Shown here: one piece after another, positions 1 through 7,688 of the stretch
How the letters are laid out: every line of letters begins with the position of its first letter
Numbering within the stretch: the stretch's first letter is position 1
From: Gemmatimonadota bacterium
Lineage (GTDB): Bacteria > Gemmatimonadota > Gemmatimonadetes > Longimicrobiales > Gaopeijiaceae
Direction: 5' to 3'
DNA length: 35,195 nucleotides
Assembly (NCBI GenBank): GCA_013002885.1
Contig: JABDLS010000081.1
Coordinates: 1-35,195, forward strand
Position numbers and translations under genes: made by a program
Notes under the pieces: model-generated
Databases searched by the model: none
What the model was told of the DNA's origin: nothing
What the model saw: only the letters and a program-made list of their open reading frames with translations

Positions 1-44
1 AGGTGCGCCGAACACCATCGTGGACAACAGGAGAGCGATTTCTA

Positions 45-359
45 ATGACCGACTCGAGCGAGAACGACCGGAGCGGGCGGGACAAGTTCCGTGTGGCCGG
101 CGACAAGGTAATCGCCACGATCAGAGAGCTGATTCGCGAAGGCAACGTGAGACGTGTCGTCATCAAGAACGACGATGGCCGCACTCTCATCGAGTTTCCG
201 GTGACGATCGGAGTGGCGGGCGCCGTGCTGATGCCCGTGTGGGCCGCCGTAGGCGCGATTGCGGCCATCGTCGCGGACTGCACGATCGAGGTCGAGCGGA
301 CCGATCAACCCGAGGATCACGACGAGGCTGCTGATTCGGCCGAAGAGCCGACGACGTAG
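45..359 (+). CDS. DUF4342 domain-containing protein
   Basis: This 104-aa protein matches the DUF4342 pattern as I know it. A short polar N-terminus leads into 'GDKVIATIRELIREGNV' and 'RRVVIKNDDGRTLIEFPVTI', followed by one hydrophobic segment (about residues 55-78) and an acidic tail. The family is small and has no established biochemical function; the single membrane segment suggests a membrane-associated protein. An upstream in-frame ATG at 3 exists, but ATG 45 is preferred because 'caggag' lies 11-16 bases before it and the family match begins soon after. It is transcribed towards the minus-strand lipoprotein gene at 420, so it appears to be a single gene here or the last gene of an operon beginning before the window. 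Confidence 0.8.
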   Translation: MTDSSENDRSGRDKFRVAGDKVIATIRELIREGNVRRVVIKNDDGRTLIEFPVTIGVAGAVLMPVWAAVGAIAAIVADCTIEVERTDQPEDHDEAADSAEEPTT

Positions 360-419
360 GCCGGCAGGGTAGCGTTTCGGCCTGGTGGCTCGATCTTCTT
401 CTTTCTCTCGAGGACGTCC

Positions 420-1319
420 TCAGTCTTCGACCCGCCACCGATACACCGCGCTTTGTCCCTCGAAGGGCACGTCGGCGAACAGTTGGCTTCCGTCGTTGCT
501 CCATCGAAGGGCATAGACCGCGGAGGCCAGCAAGGCGGGCTCGTCGTGAGGTGCATGGGCCGAGATCAGGAGTACTTTGGCGTGGCCGATGAACGACCCG
601 AAGTTCGCGCTGACGCTGTACGCCAGGCGGCGACCGTCCGGGCTGAGCCGGGCCTCTTCCACGAGGAGCGTACGTAGCGGAAACCGGGTTCGGTGGACGG
701 CGTAGACCAAGCCCGCGTCGTGGGCATCCCGGATCGTGATCTCCGAGGTCCTCGTTCCCTCGATGCGGAACGGGCCGACTGTGACGGTCTCGCCCGTGAG
801 CCGGTCTTCGGATGGGCAGTGTTCTCCGTACGTGTCCCGATCGATCTCCGAGGTCGTCCACATGGGTTCGGTCGCCCGGGGGTCCGTCGCGATGACGTTC
901 CCCCAGGTGTCCCGAAGCCCGACAACCGAACCGACTTGTGCGGGGAGCCAACAGCCTCCGTCGAAGAGGACTCCTCGGTTCTCGTTGATCGAGTCGCGAA
1001 GCGCCTGGCCCACGACCACGGGGGTGCCCTCCAGCCGTGTGAGATCATAGAGCACGTAGGTGCCGAGCTTCTGGAGGAGGATGGCCCGCAGGTCGTCCGA
1101 GTCGCGGACCGAATCGGTCGCGGGCCGCGTGGAGAACAGCATCCACCGGCCGTCGGGTGAGAGGGAGAAAGGCTGCCCCCCGAGGTAGTCGACGCCCTCG
1201 GTACCCGTCAGACGCTGACCGCCGGTGGTCGCCGGATCCACGGGCTCGCCGCACGCGGCGGTGACCAGTAGCACGGCGATCGCGGCCCCGAGGGTCGGAG
1301 TCGTTCTCCTGGCTGTCAT
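420..1319 (-). CDS. Exported lipoprotein with PD40/TolB-like propeller repeats
   Basis: The 299-aa product begins with a lipoprotein signal peptide ending 'VTAAC' (Cys23 is the predicted lipidated residue), so it should be anchored in an envelope membrane. 'FSLSPDGRWMLFS' and 'ARLSPDGRRLAYS' are PD40/WD40-like beta-propeller strand motifs, and 'LRWSNDGSQLFAD' is a degenerate copy. No catalytic motif is visible, so a binding or scaffolding role is more likely than an enzymatic one. The specific function is unknown. The gene lies 31 bases downstream of the M28 peptidase on the same strand and is probably cotranscribed with it. 'gggag' just before the ATG supports the start. Four Cys in the mature part could form disulfides in the periplasm. 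Confidence 0.72.
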   Translation of the reverse strand: MTARRTTPTLGAAIAVLLVTAACGEPVDPATTGGQRLTGTEGVDYLGGQPFSLSPDGRWMLFSTRPATDSVRDSDDLRAILLQKLGTYVLYDLTRLEGTPVVVGQALRDSINENRGVLFDGGCWLPAQVGSVVGLRDTWGNVIATDPRATEPMWTTSEIDRDTYGEHCPSEDRLTGETVTVGPFRIEGTRTSEITIRDAHDAGLVYAVHRTRFPLRTLLVEEARLSPDGRRLAYSVSANFGSFIGHAKVLLISAHAPHDEPALLASAVYALRWSNDGSQLFADVPFEGQSAVYRWRVED

Positions 1320-1350
1320 CGCTCCCGTCGGCGGGTGTCGACCCGCGCCG

Positions 1351-3486
1351 TCAGCGCTCCAACTCCGCCGTCGCCTGGTTGAGAACAGCGACCAGCCGGT
1401 CGATGGCGCGAACGTACTTTGTCTCCCATTCCGGCACCTCGTCGGGATCGTCCGTCTCGATTTCGTAGCGGACCCCGGGAAGCATCCACGAGGCGTATCC
1501 GCTGAACGGGTCTGGCGAGACGTAGAGGTTGCGACTCCACGGTCGATCCTGAAGCCCCTCGTCGTCTAGCCAGGCGTCCTCGAGCTGCCGGAGCAGTCGG
1601 TTGGTCCGGTCGGCCACTGGCGTGGAAAGCGCAGCGGCGTCGCCGTCCAAGCTGCGATCTCTAGCTGCCGCAAAGCGAGTGGCAGCGACCTCGAGTCCCC
1701 GGGTGGCATCGACCAGTCGGCTTAGATCGACGTCCACGTTCCGCTCTTCGGCTACCTCGAGGAGGGTCTCCACGTGGACCCGGGTGTCGGTGGCGTAGCG
1801 GACGACGTCGTACGGGATCAGGTCGGCGTTGGCCAATCGCAGCGCGACGAGCCCGTCGACCCGCGCCAACATGGGCCCGAAGACGAACTCGGTGTCCCCG
1901 AACCGTTCGAACCAGGCGAAGTTGTCGTAGTTGGAATGGTACACGCCGCTGCGCCCACCAGTGGAGAGGCCAGCCGAGGGCACACCGGCGTGGGTGTAGA
2001 ACCCTACGTGGTCCGAGCCACCGCCGAGGTTGCCCAACTCCGTGCTGCCTTGCTCTGCCCACCACTCCATCACGGTCATGTCGGTCCCGGGGTAGGCCAC
2101 GTCGTCGAGGGCGTCGACGATGGTGCCCTTCAGCGACGGCGAGGACGAACCGCCGAAGTTGGGCCCGGACACCGCGCCGTCGGCGTTGATGTAGGCGACG
2201 GCGTCGACGGTCAGGGGATCCATGAACTCCTCGACCCACTCGGTGGAGCCGATGATGCCCGCCTCCTCGGCGTCCCAGTGGGCGATGAGGATGGAGCGAC
2301 GGGGGCGGCATCCCTCGTCGGCGAGACGCCCCAGTGCCTCGGCCAGCGTCAGGAGCATCGCCGTTCCACCGTTTGGATCGATGGCACCGAAGCCCCACGG
2401 ATCGTAATGCGCTCCCAGGATGATCCACTCGTTGGGATACTCGGACCCGGTCACCGTTCCCACCACGTTCACGGCCCGGGTCAGCGCCCGGGGCTGATTG
2501 ACGCGAACCCGGACGGTCAGTCCCTGACCTCCTGTGAGGCGGTACGAGCCCTGGATGGCGCCCCGCCACTCCTCGGGCGCCTCGCGTCCTTCCATGCGGT
2601 TCAGAATCTCCTCGGCGGCGAGATAACCCAGGGGGAGGACGGGAATTGTCGGCATGGGGACGTCGTCGGGATTCAGGCGCTCGACGTGACCGCGCTCTCC
2701 ACTCACGGGCAGCGCGGGCTCGAAGGGCGTGAGGGGATCGCCGGTCCACGGCAGCGTCAGGACGGAGCCTCGCTGGATCGTCTCCCCGTTCATCATCGGT
2801 CCCTCGGGGTACGCGTCTTCGCCTCGGCTGGCGCCGGGATCGTTGAACATGATCACGCCTGCCGCGCCACGATCCTCGGCGAACCTCACCTTGTAGCCCC
2901 GGAAGTTGCCTCCGTACCGGGCGATCACGATCCGCCCCGTAAGGTCGACCCCCATGGAGTCGAGTGCTTCGTAGTCCTCACGGCGTCCGAAGTTCGCGTA
3001 GACGACCTCGCCGGTGACGTCACCCGTCCCCGAGAAGGCGTTCCATCCGTTCAGGAGACCGGGGTCGTGGGAGAATCGATCCTCATCCAGCGCCGGCTCT
3101 CGGTTCGATAGCCGGATTCGCTCCGGCGTGATGACCCACGCCTCGACGTCGTCGGTTAGCTGCGGGAGGTAGACGTCGTAGGTGTGCCCTTCCACGCTGA
3201 GCCCGGCCGCTCTCATGACGCGCGTCAGGTAGTTGCCCACCTCCACCTGGGCTGCCGATCCCGCGGGATGCGGCGCGGAGGTGATGATGCGGAGGTGCTC
3301 GCGGAACGCCTCTCTCGACGGGAGCTCCAAGAAGCGCGCTTCGCAGACGGCTTGCTCCGCGGCGCGTGCGGCGGTGAAGCCGACGTACGGATCCTGGGCG
3401 TCCTGGGCGGCGACAGCGCCGTGCAACGTGAGTGCCAACCCGAGGATGGCGAGGGCAGTCGAGCAGGCGTGGGGTTGGCGGTTCAT
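1351..3486 (-). CDS. Exported M28 zinc peptidase, glutamate carboxypeptidase II-like
   Basis: This 711-aa protein has an N-terminal signal peptide (cleavage near 'AVAAQ', residue 28) and the full GCPII/transferrin-receptor-like layout. A PA-type domain insertion lies at about residues 150-260, the M28 co-catalytic zinc domain at about 335-545, and a C-terminal helical dimerisation region at about 570-711. The zinc-site residues are readable: His360 in 'GAHYDPWGFGAIDP', Asp370, the catalytic Glu407 and Glu408 in 'WDAEEAG', Asp436 in 'INADGAV' and His517 in 'YHSNYD'. The family removes C-terminal Glu/Asp or other residues from peptides, so a role in extracytoplasmic peptide scavenging is inferred. 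It is the first gene of a minus-strand pair with the PD40 lipoprotein and is divergent from the propeller-amidohydrolase across 169 bases. No clear Shine-Dalgarno precedes the ATG. Confidence 0.92.
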   Translation of the reverse strand: MNRQPHACSTALAILGLALTLHGAVAAQDAQDPYVGFTAARAAEQAVCEARFLELPSREAFREHLRIITSAPHPAGSAAQVEVGNYLTRVMRAAGLSVEGHTYDVYLPQLTDDVEAWVITPERIRLSNREPALDEDRFSHDPGLLNGWNAFSGTGDVTGEVVYANFGRREDYEALDSMGVDLTGRIVIARYGGNFRGYKVRFAEDRGAAGVIMFNDPGASRGEDAYPEGPMMNGETIQRGSVLTLPWTGDPLTPFEPALPVSGERGHVERLNPDDVPMPTIPVLPLGYLAAEEILNRMEGREAPEEWRGAIQGSYRLTGGQGLTVRVRVNQPRALTRAVNVVGTVTGSEYPNEWIILGAHYDPWGFGAIDPNGGTAMLLTLAEALGRLADEGCRPRRSILIAHWDAEEAGIIGSTEWVEEFMDPLTVDAVAYINADGAVSGPNFGGSSSPSLKGTIVDALDDVAYPGTDMTVMEWWAEQGSTELGNLGGGSDHVGFYTHAGVPSAGLSTGGRSGVYHSNYDNFAWFERFGDTEFVFGPMLARVDGLVALRLANADLIPYDVVRYATDTRVHVETLLEVAEERNVDVDLSRLVDATRGLEVAATRFAAARDRSLDGDAAALSTPVADRTNRLLRQLEDAWLDDEGLQDRPWSRNLYVSPDPFSGYASWMLPGVRYEIETDDPDEVPEWETKYVRAIDRLVAVLNQATAELER

Positions 3487-3623
3487 GGATGATGTGTGCG
3501 GGCGTGAATTCGACGGCGAGAAACGTGAGCGCGGAGGTTACCGACGAGGGTGCCGAAGCAGCAAGGTGAGGCCGCCGGAACAGTCTCCGACCCGTGCCGC
3601 TTCCTCACCCCCCTCGTAGGTTG

Positions 3624-3646
3624 GCTCCTGACCCCATTTCAGGAGC
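3624..3646 (+). promoter_or_regulatory. Leader hairpin covering the Shine-Dalgarno of the amidohydrolase gene
   Basis: Bases 3624-3631 (GCTCCTGA) and 3639-3646 (TCAGGAGC) form a perfect 8-bp inverted repeat with a 7-base loop. The right arm contains AGGAG at 3641-3645, the only good ribosome binding site for the ATG at 3656 (10 bases between). In RNA the stem would hide the ribosome binding site, which is a layout known for translational control. Whether it acts this way is inference. Confidence 0.45.
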
Positions 3647-3655
3647 ACCGCGTTC

Positions 3656-6600
3656 ATGCTATCAGGTCGTCTCACACCCCGTTCCGACGCGTCTATTCAC
3701 CGTTGCGCGGCGCACGTCCCGTTCGCCGCTCCGTTGGTCCTGCTCTCAGCCATCGCGTTCGTACTCCTCCTAACGGCATCGCCGGTAGGCGCCCAGGAGG
3801 CCGACGCCGAGGCCCGGTGCGACTCTCTGTGCATCACGCCGACGCGCACCATCGAGTTCGAGACGACACAGGGCACGCAGATGAATGTCGACGTGTCGCC
3901 CGATGGTCAGACGCTCCTCTTCGACCTCCTCGGAGACCTGTACACGGTTGGCCGCGACGGCGGGCAGGCGACACGGCTTACCAGCGGCCCCGCCCTCGAT
4001 CTGCAGCCAGTCTTCTCTCCGGATGGCGGGCGTATCCTTTTCGTGAGCGACCGGAGCGGGAACGAGAACCTCTGGCTCGTCGATGCCGATGGATCGGACC
4101 CCCGCCCCATCACGACGGAGCGCGGGAACTTCCACTTCGATGATCCCGAGTGGTCACCCGACGGCGAGTACGTGCTGGTTCGGCGGAACGAAGCAGGGAG
4201 TCCCAACGCGGGCCGTACGCCCTGGCTGATCCACGTGGATGGAGGTCGCGGCGTGGAGCTGGACGACGAAGCCAGAGGCCTGGGATTCCGGTGGAGTCCG
4301 GGCGAGCGCTATGTCTACTACCGCGGCGGGTCCGACGACATGTCGCTCCGGGGCAACGGGCTTCCCGAGTCCGCGCAGATTCTACGCCTCGACCGTCACA
4401 CCGGTGACATCGCGCCCATCACCCGTGTCCCGTCGGGCGCTGCCAGGCCTGCGATCTCGCCTGACGGTCGGTCGATGGTCTACGTCGCCGACATCGATGC
4501 CATGAGCGGGTTGCGTCTGCGGAACCTGGAGACGGACCAGGACGATTGGCTCGCCTTCCCCATCGACCGGGAACACCTGAACCGGCGCACCCGCTTCGCC
4601 TTCACCCCCGATGGCTCGGCCGTCGTCTTCGTGAAAGACGGGACGTTCCACGAGGTGGATGTCGTGTCGGGCGATGTCTCTGAGATCTCGTTCACCGCCC
4701 AGGTCGAGCAACAGCTCGGTCCCCGGGTATTCCACGAGATGCCGTACGAGGACGATTCCTTCGTGGTGAAGAACATCCGATACGGTGAGATGAGCCCGGA
4801 CGGCTCGACGCTGATCTTCGGCTCGTTGAACCAGCTCTGGGTCATGGACCTGCCCGACGGCGAGCCCAGGGAACTCGTTACCGGCGGGAACGGACAGTAC
4901 CAGCCGACGTTCTCTCCGGATGGCCGCAGCATCGCCTTCGTCAGCTGGCACGCCACCGGCGGGGGACACCTTTGGCGGGTATCCGCGGACGGCGGCCAGC
5001 CCGAGCAACTGACGACGGTCCCCGCCTACTACGCCAACCCCGTCTGGTCGCCGGACGGAAGCCGGATCGCGTACATCCGTGAAGACCCAGCCGCCACCCG
5101 AAACCGCAACTCGAACAATCGCGGCTTCATCGAGTGGATTCCGGGTGGTGGCGGCGAGCCTAGCCCGGTGATCTCGGCTCCGTCGGACAACGTGCTCACC
5201 TTCACGGCCGACGGCTCGCGGATCACCTTCGCCGAGGACGGGACGCTTGTCTCGGTCCGCCTGGACGGGACGGAGCGACGGGAGGTGGCCACTGTAGAGG
5301 ACGCGGTGGAGTTGGTGCCATCGCCCGACGGACGCTGGCTGGCGTTCACGGTTCGGGAGGAGGTGTACATCGCGGCCCTTCCACCCTCCCTCGAGACGGT
5401 GACGTTGAGCGAGCAATCCGCGCCGGGGCCGCTTCAGCGGGTGACCCGGGATGGAGGTCAGGACCTCACGTGGCGTCATGACGGCAGCGGTCTGACCTGG
5501 GTGTTCGCCAACGTCTTCTCCCACCTCGATCTGGACGATGTGTTCGGGGCGGACGCTCCCGAAGAGGGCCTCGATGAGCAGGCCGAGAAGGTGGACATCC
5601 GCCTCGTGGCCGCTATGCCGAAGCCCGAAGGCACGGTGGCCCTCACGGGTGGTACGGTGGTGACGATGCGTGGTGACGAGGTCATCGAGAACGCCACCGT
5701 CGTCGTGGCCGAGAATCGGATACGGGCCATCGGCCCCGCCTCCACGGTGCAGGTCCCAGAAGACGCTCGGGTCGTCGATGTCACTGGCAAGACCATCATC
5801 CCGGGCCTCATCGATGCCCATGCGCACATCCGGGGAATGCCCCGCGACGTCCTCGTCGACATCGCACCCGAGCCTCTCGTGAATCTGGCCTTCGGCGTCA
5901 CAATGGCCCGCGACGTGAACGCCTCCACCGACCAGTTCCACTACCGGGAAATCATCGCGGCGGGGCGGATGCTCGGCCCGCGCATCTTCATGACGGGTCC
6001 ATCCCAGACCTACGGTGCCGTGCAGGTCGACAGCTACGAAGACGCGTACGCCGGCGTGAAGCGCTACGTGGATCGTGGCTCCATCTCCACCAAGCAGTAC
6101 ATGCAACCCCAGCGGCGCCAGATCCAATGGATGCTTCAGGCCGGAGACGAGTTGGGTATCAACACCACCGCCGAAGGCGGCGGCGTCATGCGTCAGGTGG
6201 CGATGATCCTCGACGGCTACACGGCCATCGAGCATGCGCCTACCGACTGGGTGAACATGTACGACGACTTCGTCCAGCTTTACGCCCGGTCGGGGACGAT
6301 GTACGTGCCGACGCTGGTCGTCGCCTCGCCGAGCACATACCAAGGCGAGCTCTACTGGTACCAGACCACCGACGTTCACGCCGACGAGAAGCTCGCGCGC
6401 TTTCTCACCCACGCGGCCCTCGACCACAAGTCGCGGACGAGCCAGCGGTTCATGACCGACGAGTACTACTTCCTGGATGGTGGCTCCGGCGCGGCAGCTA
6501 TCAGCGAGGCAGGGGGTCTCGTCGCAGCCGGTGGTCACGGTCAGGTCCACGGGCTGGCGGTCCACTGGGAGCTCTGGATGCTCGAAATGACGGGCATGGC

Positions 6601-6883
6601 GCCCCACGAAGCGCTGAAGGCCGCTACCATCAACGTTGCCACCGGCATGGGGATGGCCGCCGACTTCGGGAGCGTCGAGGTGGGCAAGGTCGCGGACCTC
6701 CTCGTCCTCGACGCAGACCCTCTCGCCGACATCCGCAACAGCACGGCAATCCACTTCGTCATGCAGGCGGGGTCACTGTACGACGGGGACACGCTCGACA
6801 TGATCTGGCCGCGCGAGGAGCCTCTTCGGCCGTTCAAGTACGTGGACTTCGGGCCGCCTCCGTCGGGTGGATGGATGCGGTAG
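3656..6883 (+). CDS. Exported TolB-like propeller fused to amidohydrolase domain
   Basis: This 1075-aa protein has a long signal peptide (hydrophobic core about residues 24-43, 'PVGAQ' cleavage site). It continues with many PD40 propeller repeats over about residues 75-620 ('FSPDGGRILFVS', 'WSPDGEYVLVR', 'FSPDGRSIAFVS', 'WSPDGSRIAYIR'). A C-terminal amidohydrolase domain follows, with 'GKTIIPGLIDAHAHIRG' carrying the metal pair His722/His724. Other likely active-site residues are Lys813 ('STKQY'), His860 ('IEHAP') and His961 in 'AGGHGQ', the last where many amidohydrolases have an Asp. The C-terminal 'GMAADFGSVEVGKVADLLVLD' closes the fold. Such fusions are common in Gemmatimonadota, Acidobacteria and Bacteroidota; substrates are generally unassigned, with cyclic amides, dipeptides or acylated amino acids plausible. 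It is monocistronic here, and its ribosome binding site lies inside a hairpin. Confidence 0.9.
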   Translation: MLSGRLTPRSDASIHRCAAHVPFAAPLVLLSAIAFVLLLTASPVGAQEADAEARCDSLCITPTRTIEFETTQGTQMNVDVSPDGQTLLFDLLGDLYTVGRDGGQATRLTSGPALDLQPVFSPDGGRILFVSDRSGNENLWLVDADGSDPRPITTERGNFHFDDPEWSPDGEYVLVRRNEAGSPNAGRTPWLIHVDGGRGVELDDEARGLGFRWSPGERYVYYRGGSDDMSLRGNGLPESAQILRLDRHTGDIAPITRVPSGAARPAISPDGRSMVYVADIDAMSGLRLRNLETDQDDWLAFPIDREHLNRRTRFAFTPDGSAVVFVKDGTFHEVDVVSGDVSEISFTAQVEQQLGPRVFHEMPYEDDSFVVKNIRYGEMSPDGSTLIFGSLNQLWVMDLPDGEPRELVTGGNGQYQPTFSPDGRSIAFVSWHATGGGHLWRVSADGGQPEQLTTVPAYYANPVWSPDGSRIAYIREDPAATRNRNSNNRGFIEWIPGGGGEPSPVISAPSDNVLTFTADGSRITFAEDGTLVSVRLDGTERREVATVEDAVELVPSPDGRWLAFTVREEVYIAALPPSLETVTLSEQSAPGPLQRVTRDGGQDLTWRHDGSGLTWVFANVFSHLDLDDVFGADAPEEGLDEQAEKVDIRLVAAMPKPEGTVALTGGTVVTMRGDEVIENATVVVAENRIRAIGPASTVQVPEDARVVDVTGKTIIPGLIDAHAHIRGMPRDVLVDIAPEPLVNLAFGVTMARDVNASTDQFHYREIIAAGRMLGPRIFMTGPSQTYGAVQVDSYEDAYAGVKRYVDRGSISTKQYMQPQRRQIQWMLQAGDELGINTTAEGGGVMRQVAMILDGYTAIEHAPTDWVNMYDDFVQLYARSGTMYVPTLVVASPSTYQGELYWYQTTDVHADEKLARFLTHAALDHKSRTSQRFMTDEYYFLDGGSGAAAISEAGGLVAAGGHGQVHGLAVHWELWMLEMTGMAPHEALKAATINVATGMGMAADFGSVEVGKVADLLVLDADPLADIRNSTAIHFVMQAGSLYDGDTLDMIWPREEPLRPFKYVDFGPPPSGGWMR

Positions 6884-6918
6884 CCGGCGACCCGGGCCGT
6901 ATGCAGCCGTGACCATGA

Positions 6919-7125
6919 ATCGGTGCTGTCGTCTTTACATCTTTGCTCGTATCCGGGCGCGGGGCGGAGGCCGCAGCTCTCACCTCGGTCTTCGTGGGTC
7001 TCAGTGCCCTCACCGTCCCCCACATGCTGCTTACCCTCGCCGCCGGATCGAGGGCACTTCCCGATCCTGAAGCAACGCGCCGGATCCGCCCGGCGGCCTT
7101 CACCCTCTTCTACAAGGATTCATGA
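6919..7125 (+). pseudogene. blh: C-terminal remnant of Brp/Blh beta-carotene 15,15'-dioxygenase
   Basis: The frame from just after a TGA at 6916 to the TGA at 7123 reads as a hydrophobic stretch with 'AEAAALTSVFVGLSALTVPHM'-type sequence, ending 'TLFYKDS'. From memory, this closely matches the C-terminus of marine Blh proteins, where the block is 'VFIGLAALTVPHM' preceded by 'SEAALQT'. Full-length Blh is close to 300 aa and membrane-embedded, and cleaves beta-carotene to retinal. Only about 68 codons remain; the upstream amidohydrolase stops at 6883, so some 220 residues including the catalytic His region are missing. The first possible start in frame is TTG at 6943 (60 codons). High GC at third positions shows it was coding. 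No rhodopsin or carotenoid gene is in the window. It could still be expressed as a short hydrophobic peptide, but loss of function is far more likely. Confidence 0.6.
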
Positions 7126-7126
7126 C

Positions 7127-7339
7127 ATGAACCAGCCCCATGACCCGTCGAGCCATCCGCGTTCTCGCGGAGTTGTCCGCGCCAAGGCGTTTTTCCTTCT
7201 CGCCGCATTTGTGTCCTTTCTGCTCTCCGTGACCCTTTGGTTCTTGGGCGATCGAGAAGCGGGTCTCTTCGTGGGAATCTGGGTGCCGTCCATCTGCTCG
7301 GCCGGTGCGCTCATCTTGTCGGGGCGGAGCCATGAGTGA
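7127..7339 (+). CDS. Small two-helix membrane protein, unknown function
   Basis: This 70-aa product has a polar, His/Arg-containing N-terminus (about 20 residues) followed by two hydrophobic helices, about residues 22-42 ('FFLLAAFVSFLLSVTLWFL') and 48-64 ('GLFVGIWVPSICSAGALIL'). The start at 7127 is chosen because 'aagga' lies 9-13 bases upstream, just past the stop of the Brp/Blh remnant at 7125. I do not recognise a family. It overlaps the next, even smaller membrane-protein gene by 8 bases, which suggests the two are translated together and their products may interact. Size and topology resemble accessory subunits of larger membrane complexes, but no such complex is encoded nearby. Confidence 0.55.
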   Translation: MNQPHDPSSHPRSRGVVRAKAFFLLAAFVSFLLSVTLWFLGDREAGLFVGIWVPSICSAGALILSGRSHE

Positions 7340-7445
7340 CGCATTGCTATTCGCCATGGGTTGTGGCGTCACGTTCATTTTCCTGGCTGGGCTCTACGTG
7401 CTGTTCCGCGAGGACTTCCGGTCGCGCCACGATCTCGAGCCTTAG
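7332..7445 (+). CDS. 37-aa single-pass membrane microprotein
   Basis: ATG 7332 to TAG 7443 encodes 37 residues: one hydrophobic helix ('LLFAMGCGVTFIFLAGLYVL', about residues 5-24) followed by a charged tail 'FREDFRSRHDLEP'. By the positive-inside rule the C-terminus would be cytoplasmic. It overlaps the 70-aa membrane gene by 8 bases (7332-7339) in another frame, a typical coupling arrangement. 'ggggcggag' at 7321-7329 could serve as a ribosome binding site. No family is recognised. The clean helix plus charged tail argues for a real gene rather than a chance frame, but evidence is limited by the length. Confidence 0.5.
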   Translation: MSDALLFAMGCGVTFIFLAGLYVLFREDFRSRHDLEP

Positions 7446-7688
7446 GGGTGGGGCAGCCGTACCGTCGCGACGTGCAGCGGCATCTTCTCCGTGGGGTGGC
7501 AGGCTGCGCCCGGGAGCGCACCGTGTTTGCCCCGAAGGCCGCAAGCCTTGCTGGTGCCCTGCAATTCCTGCCGGGAGTGCGGCCCAGCAGGCCCGATTCG
7601 GCCGGTGTGCTGGCTGGCACTCCCCTTGCCCCTCGTCGAGCACAAGACTGGAGCTGACGGTTCGTGAGCTCATCCTCAGGGGGATACC
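7446..7688. other. Intergenic stretch with a long imperfect inverted repeat
   Basis: I see no convincing gene in these 243 bases. The main structure is an imperfect hairpin at 7573-7624: arms 7573-7589 and 7608-7624 pair over 8 bp, then a 3-base mismatch block, then 6 bp, and a further GGCC/GGCC pairing (7590-7593 with 7600-7603) closes a 6-base loop. There is no run of T after it, so it is not a textbook intrinsic terminator. It could terminate the micro-gene pair, lie in the leader of the next gene, or be part of a structured RNA. Confidence 0.35.

Noticed and set aside
1774-3111. 445-codon plus-strand frame over the M28 peptidase
   Set aside because: Antisense shadow; the peptidase has all zinc ligands in the minus frame.
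4382-6754. 790-codon open frame on the minus strand
   Set aside because: Lies fully opposite the propeller-amidohydrolase; His/Arg/Gly/Val-rich low-complexity translation with no motif, as expected for an antisense frame in GC-rich DNA.
7446-7660. Possible small gene or integron attC site after the micro-gene pair
   Set aside because: Frames have no start with ribosome binding site and no recognisable product; the hairpin lacks the conserved R'/R'' core sequences of attC.
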